Source: Pseudomonadota bacterium (GTDB taxonomy: Bacteria; Pseudomonadota; Gammaproteobacteria; Pseudomonadales; Pseudohongiellaceae). From it: a stretch of DNA of 64,000 nt. The stretch covers positions 62,001 to 126,000 of the forward strand of contig JAQCBT010000005.1 of NCBI GenBank assembly GCA_027621405.1, read 5' to 3'. Every line of letters begins with the position of its first letter. Position 1 is the first letter of the stretch. A program made the translations under genes and the position numbers. The notes under the pieces were generated by a model. It saw nothing but the letters and a program-made list of their open reading frames with translations, searched no databases and was not told where the DNA came from. Shown here piece by piece: positions 1 to 12,185 of the stretch.

Positions 1-1913
1 TCCTGAAGGAAGACGTGGATGCCCTCAGCGCTTATCGCTACACCCTGGATGACACGCTCAAGCAAGGCAGCGTGGAACCTGGATTCGAGATCTACAACAC
101 TTACTACAAGCGCGTGCTCGAGCGCCTTATCTACGCCATCAACAGAGTAGAAAATGATATCCCCAACATGGATTTCACCATTGAGGAATATATCGATATC
201 GATCGCGAGGATGATCCCTACGCGGCCAGCGTGGATGAACTGGATGAGATCTGGCGCAAGCGCATCAAGAACAGCGTGCTCAGCCTGAAGCTGGCCGGAG
301 ATGATGAGGCACAGATCCAGGAGAAGCTCAGTGATCGCTACCGAAACCAGCTCAGCCAGGTGCTGAAGACCAACGACCGGGACATATTCCAGATATATCT
401 TTCCACGGTAGCCAAGGCGGTCGACCCCCACACCGATTACTACTCCCCTCGCGACTCGGAAAACTTCAACATGCAGCTTTCCCTGTCACTGCAGGGTATC
501 GGTGCGCAACTCACCACAGAAGACGAGTACACCAAGATCGTTGAACTGATCAAGGGTGGACCCGCCGAGCGCAGCGGCAACCTGCAGGAAGGTGATCGCA
601 TTATTGGTATTGGTCAGGGTGTGGACGGAGATATTCAGGATGTCGTTGGCATGCGACTCGATGACGTGGTAGCGCAGATTCGCGGCGAGAAAGACACCGT
701 TGTGCGCCTCAACATCATTCCAGCAGATGCCATCAGTGAAACCAGTGCTACGATAGTGAGCCTCACTCGTGATACGGTGAAGCTGGAAGACCAGTCTGCG
801 AAGAGCGAAGTGCTCGAGTTAGGCTACAACAATCGCGACTACAAGATCGGGGTAATCCACCTCCCCACTTTCTACTTCGATTTCGAGGCAGCCTCCCGTG
901 GCGAGGAAGATTACAAGAGTTCTACTCGTGATGTGCGCGCACTGCTGGAAGAATTGAAAGAACAGGAAGTAGACGCCGTGGTCATGGACCTGCGTAACAA
1001 CGGCGGAGGCAGTCTCAGCGAAGCCAATCAGCTTGTAGGCCTGTTCATCGAAACCGGAGCCACGGTGCAGATACGTTACTCAGGCATCCGTAACGGCTTT
1101 ACCCGATCATTCGGCGATAATGATCCCGAAGTTGCCTACACGGGTCCGCTGGCGGTGCTGGTTAATAGAACCAGTGCTTCGGCTTCGGAAATTTTTGCCG
1201 GTGCAATCCAGGATTACCAGCGCGGAATCGTGTTGGGTGGGCAAACCTTCGGCAAGGGCACGGTGCAGGAAATTATTCCCATGGACTATGGTCAGGTGAA
1301 GGTTACCCGCTCCAAGTTCTATCGTATTTCCGGTGCCAGCACCCAACACCGTGGCGTGATACCGGATATCGAATTTCCGGACCTCTATGACGCTTATGAA
1401 GATATCGGCGAGAGCAGCCTCGACGGCGCCCTCCCCTGGGACACCGTGCGTCCGGTTGAATACCGACCCTATCATTCAGTGAAGGCTATGTTGCCAGAGC
1501 TTCGCGCGCGCTTTGAAGCACGCGCAGAAGAATCACCTGACTTTATATACCTGCTCGACCAGATCGAGCGCACCAGGCAATACCGTGAGAGGGAGCAGTT
1601 GTCCCTCAATCAGGAAGCGGTAAAAGCCGAACGTGAACGCACTCGTCGCGAAGAGTTCGATGCCGAGAATATGCGGCGCTTGCTAAAAGGCCTGCCATTG
1701 CGTGAATGGGTGGATGAAGACGCTGAAGAAGATGCAGTCGAGGTAGCAGCGAATGACGATACTACGACTCCGGAAACCGATGAATCCGAGCCGCAAGAGG
1801 AAATCGAAGAAGACGATCCCCTGCTGCTGGAAAGCGGCCGCATTCTGGCTGACTTCATCGCTCTAAGCGAGAATCGTCTCAGCGCCGTAGACCGACTCCC
1901 TACCCCTCGCTAG
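1..1913 (+). CDS. prc: Tail-specific (carboxy-terminal) protease Prc, 5' end cut by window
   Basis: Periplasmic S41-family serine protease that degrades proteins with nonpolar C-termini and, in E. coli, trims penicillin-binding protein 3 and the hydrolase MepS. The open frame enters from the window edge (first full codon at base 3), so the signal peptide and N-terminus are missing; about 636 residues remain, against about 680 in the E. coli protein. In order are a helical N-terminal region, a PDZ domain (near GIGAQLTTEDEYTKIVELIKG), the S41 core with the nucleophile motif SASASE (codons 1173-1190) and the lysine motif FGKGTVQE about 25 residues later, then an Arg/Glu-rich C-terminal helical domain. 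The C-terminal 50 residues are very acidic. The GTG at base 15 is an internal valine, not a start. Identification is firm. Confidence 0.95.
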   Translation, partial: LKEDVDALSAYRYTLDDTLKQGSVEPGFEIYNTYYKRVLERLIYAINRVENDIPNMDFTIEEYIDIDREDDPYAASVDELDEIWRKRIKNSVLSLKLAGDDEAQIQEKLSDRYRNQLSQVLKTNDRDIFQIYLSTVAKAVDPHTDYYSPRDSENFNMQLSLSLQGIGAQLTTEDEYTKIVELIKGGPAERSGNLQEGDRIIGIGQGVDGDIQDVVGMRLDDVVAQIRGEKDTVVRLNIIPADAISETSATIVSLTRDTVKLEDQSAKSEVLELGYNNRDYKIGVIHLPTFYFDFEAASRGEEDYKSSTRDVRALLEELKEQEVDAVVMDLRNNGGGSLSEANQLVGLFIETGATVQIRYSGIRNGFTRSFGDNDPEVAYTGPLAVLVNRTSASASEIFAGAIQDYQRGIVLGGQTFGKGTVQEIIPMDYGQVKVTRSKFYRISGASTQHRGVIPDIEFPDLYDAYEDIGESSLDGALPWDTVRPVEYRPYHSVKAMLPELRARFEARAEESPDFIYLLDQIERTRQYREREQLSLNQEAVKAERERTRREEFDAENMRRLLKGLPLREWVDEDAEEDAVEVAANDDTTTPETDESEPQEEIEEDDPLLLESGRILADFIALSENRLSAVDRLPTPR

Positions 1914-1933
1914 TCCCTTTTCGACCTAAAAAA

Positions 1934-1957
1934 ATGGCCCTCCGGGTGGAGGGCCAT
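1934..1957. terminator. 10-bp perfect hairpin after prc
   Basis: Perfect inverted repeat with 10-bp arms starting ATGGCCCTCC and a 4-base loop GGGT, 20 bases after the prc stop. A run of seven A precedes it, so the U-tract of an intrinsic terminator would be read on the minus strand; on the plus strand the stem is followed by AACAGAGC. It may stop transcription from either side, but only the minus-strand reading looks canonical, and no minus-strand gene lies just upstream of it. Confidence 0.6.
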
Positions 1958-1984
1958 AACAGAGCGGGGTCGAGCTCTTAGGAG

Positions 1985-2012
1985 GACTCAATCAATTTGA
2001 TTTGATTGAGTC
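1985..2012. repeat. 11-bp perfect inverted repeat
   Basis: Arms GACTCAATCAA and TTGATTGAGTC around a 6-base loop, within the 300-bp gap between prc and tRNA-Ser. It is A/T-rich and has no T-run after it, so it could be an operator or a weak terminator. The rest of 1914-2213 shows no convincing gene. Confidence 0.55.
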
Positions 2013-2213
2013 TCTATTAAACCAGTTGAATATGACCATACCAGTGGCCAACAAGGGCCATCTGCAGGTTAATTGTGGCAATAAAATGATCGGTCTTGGC
2101 GAAGTCCGCTTCCAGGCTGGCCAGTCATTCGATTTCCCTGTGACAATCCCTACTCTCCCTGTCTCTTACGGCTTTCCCACCGATACCAGATGTTGCAAGA
2201 TTCGCGCTCCCGC

Positions 2214-2303
2214 GGAGGGGTGGCAGAGCGGTTGAATGCACTGGTCTTGAAAACCAGCGAGGGTGAAAGTCCTCCGAGAGTTCGAATCTCTCCTCCTCCG
2301 CCA
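2214..2303 (+). tRNA. tRNA-Ser(UGA)
   Basis: 90-nt class II tRNA with a long variable arm. The acceptor arm pairs GGAGGGG (2214-2220) with CTCCTCC (2293-2299), including one G-T wobble. The anticodon stem is CTGGT/ACCAG with loop CTTGAAA, giving anticodon TGA at 2248-2250. The T-arm is GAGAG-TTCGAAT-CTCTC. Discriminator G2300 and CCA 2301-2303 are encoded, followed by a short T-run (2305-2310) that may help end transcription. Confidence 0.97.
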
Positions 2304-2438
2304 ATTTTTTCCCTTCTCTCCGACTCCCAACCCAAGATCGAATCGCTTCCAACCAGGTCGAAATCCATTGATTTTGCCCCGCCTCCCGGTATCATCATCC
2401 GGGAAAAGGTGGAACTATTGTGGGCTGGACCCGGTCTA

Positions 2439-2469
2439 AGATATTGAAATACCGAGATATTGAAATACC
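2439..2469. repeat. Tandem 16-bp repeat (two copies)
   Basis: The 15-mer AGATATTGAAATACC occurs at 2439-2453 and again at 2455-2469, so the period is 16 bp. It lies about 100 bp before the BI-1/YccA gene, in the likely promoter region, and could bind a regulator or be a small slippage duplication. Confidence 0.7.
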
Positions 2470-2562
2470 CGGATCAATCCCAATATAGATCCTGATAGGA
2501 AAATTAAGTACCCCGGCGCACGGTCGCTAAACTTAGTATCCTGCTTACTTACGGAGATAGAG

Positions 2563-3225
2563 ATGAACGAAGTAGATTTGGCAATTTCCCAGAGTCAAAC
2601 CTCGACCCTGGCTGTCAATAAAGTTCTCAAGAATACCTATTTGTTGCTGGCCATGACTCTGGCCTTCAGCGCGGTCACCGCTGCTCTGAGCTTTAACGCC
2701 CCAGTACTGAATCCCTGGGTGTTTCTCATTGGCGCCTACGGCTTCCTGTTTGCAACCCACGCCCTGGCGCGCAGCCCATGGGGCCTCGTTACCACTTTCG
2801 GTTTCACGGGCTTTATTGGATTCGGCATCGGTCCCCTGCTCGGTTACCTGATGTCCAGCCAGTCCGGCAGTGAGGTTTTGATGACGGCGCTGGGTGGCAC
2901 TGCCTTTATTTTCTTTGGTCTGTCTGGATGGGCCCTGGCCTCGCGCAAGGATTTTTCCTTCCTGCGTGGATTTATTGCTGCGGGCTGTCTGGTATTGATC
3001 GCTGCGATCATCATCAGCCTGATCTGGCCGATGCCAGCTCTGCAACTGGCGATGTCGGTGGCGTTCATGTTTTTCTCCAGCGCCATCATCCTGTACCAGA
3101 CCAGTGAGATCATTCACGGCGGTGAGCGAAACTACATCCTCGCCACCATCACTCTGTACGTTTCCCTGTACAACATCTTCATGAGTCTTATCCATCTGTT
3201 AATGGCTTTCTCAGGTGACGATTAA
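2563..3225 (+). CDS. Bax inhibitor-1/YccA family inner-membrane protein
   Basis: 220-residue polytopic membrane protein of the BI-1/YccA (UPF0005) family. E. coli YccA associates with and modulates the membrane protease FtsH; a general role in membrane-protein quality control is known for the family, but the substrate here is unknown. After a short polar N-terminus about seven hydrophobic segments follow, the first near residues 27-47, and the C-terminus ends in acidic GDD. The ATG follows GGAGATAGAG, a good ribosome binding site. It sits between tRNA-Ser and the tus operon, as I recall for Pseudomonas, and its own terminator separates it from tusD, so it is probably a single-gene unit. Confidence 0.9.
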   Translation: MNEVDLAISQSQTSTLAVNKVLKNTYLLLAMTLAFSAVTAALSFNAPVLNPWVFLIGAYGFLFATHALARSPWGLVTTFGFTGFIGFGIGPLLGYLMSSQSGSEVLMTALGGTAFIFFGLSGWALASRKDFSFLRGFIAAGCLVLIAAIIISLIWPMPALQLAMSVAFMFFSSAIILYQTSEIIHGGERNYILATITLYVSLYNIFMSLIHLLMAFSGDD

Positions 3226-3245
3226 GGGAACGAACTAGATCGAAC

Positions 3246-3272
3246 AAAAGCCCCAGCTTGTCTGGGGCTTTT
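3246..3272 (+). terminator. Rho-independent terminator after the BI-1/YccA gene
   Basis: Eleven-base arms AAAAGCCCCAG and CTGGGGCTTTT with a 5-base loop, followed by TCTTTTT. A classic intrinsic terminator 20 bases after the stop codon. Confidence 0.93.
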
Positions 3273-3329
3273 TCTTTTTGCCAGATGATCAACACCACAG
3301 TCATTTCCCAGCGTCCACTGTAAGCAATC

Positions 3330-3719
3330 GTGAAATTCTCAATCATTGTCTACGCCGCTCCCGCCTCCTCGCAGGCCGCCAGCACGGCTCTGCAATTCGT
3401 CAAGACTCTGCTGCACGAGGGGCATGATATTTATCGGCTGTTTTTCTTCTCCGATGGTGTGCATAACACCAATCGTTTGGTGGTCGCTCCCCAGGATGAG
3501 ATGAACCTGCCGCAGGAGTGGCATCGGCTTATCAATAATTATGAAATCGATTCTGTGGCCTGTGTGAGTTCGGCTATCAAGCGTGGCATCATCAATGAGC
3601 AGGAGGCGAAAAGGCATGAGCTGGATTCGAGTACCCTGCTGGACAGCTCCGAGATAGCTGGCCTCGGTCAGATGGTAGATGCCATGATCAATTCCGACCG
3701 TGTAGTCCATTTTGGTTAG
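3330..3719 (+). CDS. tusD: Sulfurtransferase subunit TusD
   Basis: DsrE-family subunit of the TusBCD complex, which takes sulfur from TusA and passes it through TusE to MnmA for 2-thiouridine at tRNA wobble positions. The 129 residues match the family length. The catalytic cysteine is C78 in the stretch SVACVSSAIKRG, the same position as in E. coli TusD. The start is GTG at 3330; no better ATG exists and the sequence after it (MKFSIIVYAAP) is typical. First gene of tusDCBE, with tusC 4 bases after its stop. Its acceptor pathway gene mnmA is in this same window at 19.9 kb. Confidence 0.95.
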   Translation: MKFSIIVYAAPASSQAASTALQFVKTLLHEGHDIYRLFFFSDGVHNTNRLVVAPQDEMNLPQEWHRLINNYEIDSVACVSSAIKRGIINEQEAKRHELDSSTLLDSSEIAGLGQMVDAMINSDRVVHFG

Positions 3720-3723
3720 CACG

Positions 3724-4098
3724 ATGTCAACGACCAAGAAGCCCAAAACATTCACCTTCATCAGCCGTTCGGCACCCTACGGCAATAATCGCCCCCGCCT
3801 CTGTCTGGATGCAGCTCTGGCGACGGCGGTGTTCGAGCAGAAGGTTAACTACCTGTTTATGGATGACGGAGTGTTTCAGTTGCTGGCTAACCAGAATGCC
3901 GATGGTATCGCCAGCAAGACCCTCGGTAACGCACTGGAGACGCTCGAGCTGTATGGCATCGACCAGGTATTGGTGCTGGAGGAATCGCTGTCCAGTCGCC
4001 ACATCGGCAGTGAAGACCTGCTGTTCCCCGTGCAACTGTTGCAGAACTCAGACCTGCAGTCCCTCATTGATTCATCTGATTATGTGATCAATCTATGA
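3724..4098 (+). CDS. tusC: Sulfurtransferase subunit TusC
   Basis: DsrF-like subunit of TusBCD, 124 residues from the ATG at 3724. A TTG twelve bases upstream would overlap tusD and is less likely. The motif FISRSAPYG near the N-terminus is typical of TusC; the protein has a structural rather than catalytic role in the heterohexamer. Its stop overlaps the tusB start by four bases, indicating translational coupling. Confidence 0.93.
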   Translation: MSTTKKPKTFTFISRSAPYGNNRPRLCLDAALATAVFEQKVNYLFMDDGVFQLLANQNADGIASKTLGNALETLELYGIDQVLVLEESLSSRHIGSEDLLFPVQLLQNSDLQSLIDSSDYVINL

Positions 4099-4385
4099 GT
4101 ACCCTGCATACCCTCAACAAGGCGCCTTCGGCCCAGCTGCTTGCCAGTTGCATCAAGACCTTGCAGAAAGGTGACGCGATCATCTTTATCGAGGATGGTG
4201 TCTACCATGTTCTTGAGGCTGCTCTGCTTGAGTCCATACCTCCCAAGGTTGGCGTCTACGGCTTACGCGAAGACATCAGTGCCCGCGGTCTGGCAGACAA
4301 GTGCGAGGAATCAATAGAAGTGGTGGGATATCGTAGCTTCGTCGAATTATGTGTGGAGCACGACAAAATAGTTAGCTGGTTCTAG
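4095..4385 (+). CDS. tusB: Sulfurtransferase subunit TusB
   Basis: DsrH-like third subunit of TusBCD, 96 residues, with the family features MSTLHTLNKAPS at the start and DAIIFIEDGVYH in the middle. The ATG overlaps the end of tusC (ATGA), and tusE follows after 4 bases, so the four genes are almost certainly one transcript. Confidence 0.93.
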   Translation: MSTLHTLNKAPSAQLLASCIKTLQKGDAIIFIEDGVYHVLEAALLESIPPKVGVYGLREDISARGLADKCEESIEVVGYRSFVELCVEHDKIVSWF

Positions 4386-4389
4386 AGCC

Positions 4390-4701
4390 GTGAAACTCGA
4401 CCTGGACAAGGAAGGCTTCCTGCGCAACCTCGATGATTGGAATGAGGACGCGGCAGCAGTACTGGCCAGCAATGAGGGGATCGAACTCACCGCAGCGCAT
4501 TGGGAGATCCTGCGGCTGCTTCGTGAGTTTTATCGCCGCTACCAATCCTCTCCGGCTTCCCGGGCCCTGAGCAATTATATAAAGAGAGAACTGGATCAGG
4601 ATAAGGCACGCAGTGCCTACCTGATGAGACTGTTCGGTGGCAGTGCCGCGAAGACCGCCGCCAAGCTGGCAGGTTTGCCGAAGCCCGACAATTGCCTGTA
4701 A
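4390..4701 (+). CDS. tusE: Sulfur carrier TusE (DsrC family)
   Basis: DsrC-fold protein of 103 residues that carries persulfide sulfur from TusBCD to MnmA. The essential cysteine is the penultimate residue, C102 in the tail KPDNCL. The second DsrC cysteine, ten residues upstream in sulfite-reducing organisms, is absent, which fits a TusE role rather than dissimilatory sulfur metabolism. The start is GTG at 4390. Last gene of the operon; cysG on the other strand ends 41 bases later, and no clear terminator was seen between them. Confidence 0.94.
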   Translation: MKLDLDKEGFLRNLDDWNEDAAAVLASNEGIELTAAHWEILRLLREFYRRYQSSPASRALSNYIKRELDQDKARSAYLMRLFGGSAAKTAAKLAGLPKPDNCL

Positions 4702-4742
4702 TACATGTTCAAGCAGCGGGAAGCGACCTATCGCGGGATTGT

Positions 4743-6154
4743 CTAGCCTGCTGCTTTGGGCTCTTCATCACCCATGAACCATTTCAACTTGTCCCGCAGT
4801 CTGACCACGTCACCAATTATTGTGATAGTTGGCGCCTTTAATTCACTGGCTGCGACCCGCGCGGCGATATTGGCGAGGGTCCCCTCCACCACTCTCTGAT
4901 TACTCGTTGTGCCCTGCTGGACCACCGCGACTGGCGTTTCCCGGTTCTTGCCGCGCTGAATGAGTTGTTCACAGATCGCCTCGAGACTCACCAGCGCCAT
5001 ATAGAACACGATAGTCTGTTGCGGGGCGATCAGTTGATCCCACTCCAGCGCATACTCGCCGTTCTTGATATGGCCTGTTACAAATTGAACCGATTGCGCA
5101 TGATCGCGATGGGTGAGCGGAATACCGGCATAGGAGGCGCAACCTGAGGCGGCGGTGATACCGGGCACTATCTGGAAAGGGATGTTGGCCTCGGCGAGCC
5201 TTGCAAGTTCCTCCCCACCCCTTCCGAAGATGAAGGGATCGCCACCCTTGAGTCGCAATACTTTCTTGCCAGCCCTGGCATACTTGATCAACAGTTCGTT
5301 GATCTCTTCCTGGGGTACCGGGTGATTCTGGCGTTGCTTGCCGACATGAACCTTTTCTGCATCGGGTCGTAGTCTCGCCATAATCTCCGGGGATACGAGC
5401 CGGTCGTACAGCACGATGTCTGCCTTGTGCATCAGACGCAGTGCCTTCAACGTAAGCAGGTCAGGATCGCCGGGGCCGGCACCCACGAGGTAGACCTCGC
5501 CTTGCACAGCTTCCGAATCATTGCTGGCATGCTGCAGCATGTCTTCGAGCAGGCCACGGGCTGTTTCTTCCTGTCCGCCGTAGACGAGTTCAGGAACCGC
5601 GCTATCAAGAACGGATTCCCAGAAGCGCAGGCGTTTATCGAATTCGCTGATCGTGGACTTTACCCGATTGCGATAACTGTCCAGGATGGCGGCCAGTTCG
5701 CCGGCCCTGGCCGGCACGTGAGTCTCCACAATTTCCTTGATCTTGCGGGACAACACGGGTGAGGAACCGCTACTCGAGATGGCGACTACCAGCGGTGAAC
5801 GGTCCACGATTGCGGGAACGATGAAGGAACAGAGCTGTGGCTGGTCGACTACATTGACCGGTATTCCCTTCTCTCTCGCGGCTTCGCTAACCTGACGATT
5901 GACCGATTCTTCGTCGGTCGCGGCGATCGCCAGCACGGCGCCTTCAAGATGAGAGTTATGAAATTCCGATTCCAGGTATTCGGTAGAGATTGGATCACAG
6001 GCCGACTTGAGCAGTTCGGATACAGATGGCGCTACCACGCACAGTCTCGCGCCTGCCCTGGTGAGCAGAGCCGCCTTACGCGCCGCGACCTCCCCGCCCC
6101 CTACCAGCAAACACTTCCTGTCCTTGATGTTCAGGAAGATGGGGAGGAAGTCCA

Positions 6155-6155
<1 letters not shown>
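4743..6155 (-). CDS. cysG: Siroheme synthase CysG
   Basis: Trifunctional enzyme of 470 residues that makes siroheme, the cofactor of sulfite and nitrite reductases, from uroporphyrinogen III. The N-terminal half is the precorrin-2 dehydrogenase/ferrochelatase with a Rossmann motif (VGGGEVAARKA). The C-terminal half is the SAM-dependent uroporphyrinogen III methyltransferase with VGAGPGDPDLLT and LKGGDPFIFGRGGEE. Length and domain order match E. coli CysG. Its start codon overlaps the serS stop by one base (TAATG), so the two are translationally coupled. It supports the sulfate assimilation genes near 25-28 kb. Confidence 0.96.
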
Positions 6156-7459
<1,304 letters not shown>

Positions 7460-7834
7460 TTAAAGCAGGCCCCGCGCCAGGAGCATTCCGGCATAGGCTG
7501 CGCCCAGACACAGCACTACGCTGCTCAGGACATAGAAAAAGGCGGTATTGTAGAGGCCTTGCTGAAACAACAAAAGGGCATCCAGGGAGAATGTTGAGAA
7601 GGTGGTCAGGCTACCCAGGAAACCCACGGTGAGCAAAGGCCGATAGACTTCCAGGGCTGGCCGTTCGGTAAAGGCGACAAAGAGGATCCCGATCAGCAGG
7701 CTGCCGAGCACGTTGACCGTAAAGATACCCCAGGGAAAATTCGTGCTGTTGAACTTCTCAAAATGCAGCCCCAGCCAGAAGCGTGAAACGGCTCCCAGCG
7801 CACCTCCCAGGGCAATTGCCAGATAGGTGCCCAT
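7460..7834 (-). CDS. crcB: Fluoride ion channel CrcB/Fluc
   Basis: Small dimeric fluoride-export channel of 124 residues with four membrane helices. Family motifs are GGALGAVSRFWLG at the N-terminus and GFLGSLTTFSTFS, which holds the conserved Phe and Thr/Ser residues lining the fluoride path. It lies 2 bases after lolA and 27 before serS, so it is likely in the lolA transcript. No fluoride riboswitch was recognised upstream, which fits its being inside an operon. A fluoroacetate-dehalogenase-like gene lies at 50-51 kb; any functional link is speculation. Confidence 0.95.
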   Translation of the reverse strand: MGTYLAIALGGALGAVSRFWLGLHFEKFNSTNFPWGIFTVNVLGSLLIGILFVAFTERPALEVYRPLLTVGFLGSLTTFSTFSLDALLLFQQGLYNTAFFYVLSSVVLCLGAAYAGMLLARGLL

Positions 7835-7836
7835 AC

Positions 7837-8487
7837 TCAGGCGTCACTGCTGTTGTCGATGACTTCGATTCCTTCCGGCACCTGGAATTCGAATTGCTCC
7901 ATGGCCAGGCCCTTGTTGCGTTCCACCTTGGTGAATTGCCACACGGTCTGCTCACCATTCTTGCTGGCTACGTGTATCGACTCGATCTCTGCGCCTAAGA
8001 AGCTGATGGTGATACGGGCATAGACGCTGTCTGCCGCCACGGGCAGCAACTGGAAACTGACGAAGTCATCGTCTTCGGTGACGGCCCGGATCTCGTAGTC
8101 CTCTCCTAGTGCGTCGGTCTTGCCGCTGAGCAACTGTGCTGCCAGTTCTGACTCATCGCTGTTGAAATCTTCGATTACTACCTGCTCGAGGTCGGGCTGG
8201 TAATTCCACAGGGTCTCGCCATTGGTCACCACCAGTTCGGGGAATGGGTCCAGCGTTTCCCAGTAGAAGCCGTTCGGTCTCAGCAGATGCATCTGGATGA
8301 GACTCTCTTCCAGCACGCCACCGTCGGACTCGATAATGAGTTGGGTGACCTCCGCGCTCAATGAGCTGATGTCGGTGAGCAGGGATTCCAGTCGTGCCGT
8401 GTCCTGTTCCTGGGCCGAACTCGATAGCGAGTGCCCCAATGCAAAGAAGGTAGACAGGGTTGCCAGGGCAACAGGCAGTCGTTGCAT
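7837..8487 (-). CDS. lolA: Outer-membrane lipoprotein carrier protein LolA
   Basis: Periplasmic chaperone of 216 residues that carries lipoproteins from the LolCDE complex to LolB. The N-terminus MQRLPVALATLSTFFALGHS looks like a signal peptide cut near SSSAQEQ. The body shows the LolA beta-barrel pattern with PNGFYWETLDPFPELVVTNG and the DGETLW-type segment NGETLWNYQPDLEQV. It lies 21 bases downstream of ftsK, the ftsK-lolA order found in many gammaproteobacteria. Confidence 0.95.
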   Translation of the reverse strand: MQRLPVALATLSTFFALGHSLSSSAQEQDTARLESLLTDISSLSAEVTQLIIESDGGVLEESLIQMHLLRPNGFYWETLDPFPELVVTNGETLWNYQPDLEQVVIEDFNSDESELAAQLLSGKTDALGEDYEIRAVTEDDDFVSFQLLPVAADSVYARITISFLGAEIESIHVASKNGEQTVWQFTKVERNKGLAMEQFEFQVPEGIEVIDNSSDA

Positions 8488-8508
8488 GTTAGAAGTCTCT
8501 GGAAAGAA

Positions 8509-10842
8509 TCAGTCCCGAGGCGGTGGAGGCGCGATGACCTCGCGGGAACCGTTGCTGTTCATCTCCGATACTACCCCGGCGGCTTCCATGGATTCAATCA
8601 TGCGGGCGGCACGGTTGTAGCCGATCCGGAGTTTGCGCTGTACCGCGGAAATAGAGGCCTTGCGGGATTCGGTCACGAAACGGACGGCTTCGTCATACAG
8701 GGCATCGCCCTCTTCATCCCCGTCCCCGTCGCCCATGCCTCCACCGCCCAGCATGTCACCGTCATCGGAGCTGCGGGTAATGGCATCGATGTAGACAGGC
8801 TCGCCACGTCGCTTCCAGTCCGCGACCACCCGATGCACTTCCTCATCACTGACGAAGGCGCCGTGCACACGGGTAGGCACGCCGCCACCGGGCGGCAGGA
8901 ACAGCATGTCACCATGCCCCAGTAGCTGCTCTGCCCCGCCTTCGCCGAGGATTGTGCGAGAATCCACCTTGGACTGCACCATGAAGGACAGCCTGGTGGG
9001 TACGTTGGCCTTGATCAGGCCTGTCAATACATCCACCGAGGGGCGCTGGGTGGCAAGAATCAGATGAATACCGGCGGCACGGGCTTTCTGGGCGATACGG
9101 GCGATGAGTTCCTCGACCTTCTTGCCCACCACCATCATCATGTCGGCCAGTTCGTCCACAATGACCACGATACTGGGCAGCGCCTCCAGTTCCGGCGCAG
9201 ATTGCTCTTCTTCCAGCAACATGGGGTCCATGCGCCAGGTGGGATCAACGATGGGTTTACCCGCCTTCCTGGCGTCGGTCACCTTCTTGTTATAGCCAGC
9301 CAGGTTGCGCACGCCCAGCGCCGACATCAGCTTGTAGCGTCTCTCCATTTCCGCCACACACCAGCGCAGACCGTTGGCGGCGTCTTTCATGTCGGTGATC
9401 ACCGGAGTCAGCAGATGGGGGATGCCATCGTACACCGACAGCTCCAGCATCTTGGGGTCGATCATGATGACTCGCACCTGCTCCGGTGTGGACTTGAACA
9501 ACAGGCTGAGAATCATGGCGTTAATGCCCACCGATTTACCGGAACCGGTGGTACCGGCCACCAGCAGGTGGGGCATCTTGGCCAGATCCACAATCACCGG
9601 TTTACCGACGATGTCGTGTCCCAGTGCCATGCTCAGGGACGAGCCAGCACGGTCGAACTCGGTAGAGGACAGCACCTGGCTGAGCTGGATGACTTCCCGG
9701 GTTTCATTTGGAATTTCGATACCTATGACAGTTTTGCCAGGTATCACCTCAACAACACGCACGGAAACGACGGCCAGTGAACGGGCCAGGTCTTTGGCCA
9801 GGTTGGTGATGCGGCTGACCTTGATGCCGGGTGCGGGCTGAACCTCGAATCGGGTAATCACCGGGCCGGGATTGACGGCGGTCACCTCGATCTCAATGCC
9901 GAAATCCTTGAGCTTCAGTTCCAGTAGCTTGGACATGGCTTCCAGGGATTCCTTGGAGAAGCCGGAATCATTGGTTTCCTGCCAGGCATCCAGCAGGCCG
10001 ATGGCAGGCAGCTCCTTGACGGAAGCACTCTCGAACAGGGTGCCCTGCTTCTCTTTTTGTACCCGTGGACTGGGGGCTGGCTTCTTCGGGGCTGGCGCGG
10101 TGATCGTTGGCGGCACCCGCTTCCGCTCCTTCTCGATGTGGATATCCAGCACCTTCTTGCGCGATTCCAGGCGCTCCCGGGTCGCCAGTTCCTGTTTGCG
10201 TTCTTCCAGCCACTTGCGGCTCCTGGTCATCACCGTGTTTACCATGTTCAGGGTCATACTCCCTACCCGGTCGATCACGTCCAGCCAGGAGATCGTGGCC
10301 GTGATGGTGAGGCCAAACAAGAAGATAGCGAGATAAAGTAAGGTACTACCCAAGGTGGCGAGCATGGGCACGCTGATATCCACTACGATGGAACCCAGTA
10401 CGCCTCCTGCGATATACGGTGTCTGTTCAGAGACCTCGAAGTGCAGGGTTGCCAGGGCGCAGGCGGCGATCATCAACAGGATGAAACCCATGGTCTTAAT
10501 ACCAAACATGGGCCAGGAGAATTCTGCTTCCAGTTCCTCTTCCCGGAACGAGGTGTACACCTTGTAGGCCAGCAGGCCGGGGAAACCAAAGGCGAGATAG
10601 CCAAACAGGTGCAGCAGAATGTCAGCGATCCAGGCGCCATAAACTCCGACCGCATTGGAGACTTCACCGCCATCGCCGGTGGTGGTGAAACCGGGGTCTG
10701 CGGGGGAATAGCTGAACAAGGCGATCAGCAGGTACAGCGCCAGCAGGAAATACACGATCAGGGTGCCCTCGCGTAGAACGCGCTGCACCATGGAACTTAC
10801 TTCGGTGTTGGGATCGTTTTTTGACACTGCTACATTTTTCAA
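8509..10842 (-). CDS. ftsK: DNA translocase FtsK
   Basis: Septal DNA pump of 777 residues that clears and resolves chromosome termini by activating XerCD at dif. Four to five membrane helices span about residues 25-190. A charged linker (about 200-280) is much shorter than in E. coli FtsK (1329 residues) and similar to Pseudomonas. The motor has Walker A TTGSGKS near residue 430 and Walker [12 protein letters not shown]. The C-terminal gamma winged helix (about 715-775) reads the polar KOPS DNA motifs. ATG start at 10842, divergent from trxB across a 383-bp gap. Confidence 0.96.
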   Translation of the reverse strand: MKNVAVSKNDPNTEVSSMVQRVLREGTLIVYFLLALYLLIALFSYSPADPGFTTTGDGGEVSNAVGVYGAWIADILLHLFGYLAFGFPGLLAYKVYTSFREEELEAEFSWPMFGIKTMGFILLMIAACALATLHFEVSEQTPYIAGGVLGSIVVDISVPMLATLGSTLLYLAIFLFGLTITATISWLDVIDRVGSMTLNMVNTVMTRSRKWLEERKQELATRERLESRKKVLDIHIEKERKRVPPTITAPAPKKPAPSPRVQKEKQGTLFESASVKELPAIGLLDAWQETNDSGFSKESLEAMSKLLELKLKDFGIEIEVTAVNPGPVITRFEVQPAPGIKVSRITNLAKDLARSLAVVSVRVVEVIPGKTVIGIEIPNETREVIQLSQVLSSTEFDRAGSSLSMALGHDIVGKPVIVDLAKMPHLLVAGTTGSGKSVGINAMILSLLFKSTPEQVRVIMIDPKMLELSVYDGIPHLLTPVITDMKDAANGLRWCVAEMERRYKLMSALGVRNLAGYNKKVTDARKAGKPIVDPTWRMDPMLLEEEQSAPELEALPSIVVIVDELADMMMVVGKKVEELIARIAQKARAAGIHLILATQRPSVDVLTGLIKANVPTRLSFMVQSKVDSRTILGEGGAEQLLGHGDMLFLPPGGGVPTRVHGAFVSDEEVHRVVADWKRRGEPVYIDAITRSSDDGDMLGGGGMGDGDGDEEGDALYDEAVRFVTESRKASISAVQRKLRIGYNRAARMIESMEAAGVVSEMNSNGSREVIAPPPPRD

Positions 10843-12173
<1,331 letters not shown>

Positions 12174-12185
12174 CCTTGCATTGAC

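Noticed and set aside
2002..2235. 77-residue frame after prc
   Set aside because: Its 3' end runs into tRNA-Ser and its start lies inside a hairpin.
9064..9780. 238-residue frame opposite ftsK
   Set aside because: His/Gly/Gln-rich sequence that mirrors the ftsK codons; no start signal or known domain.
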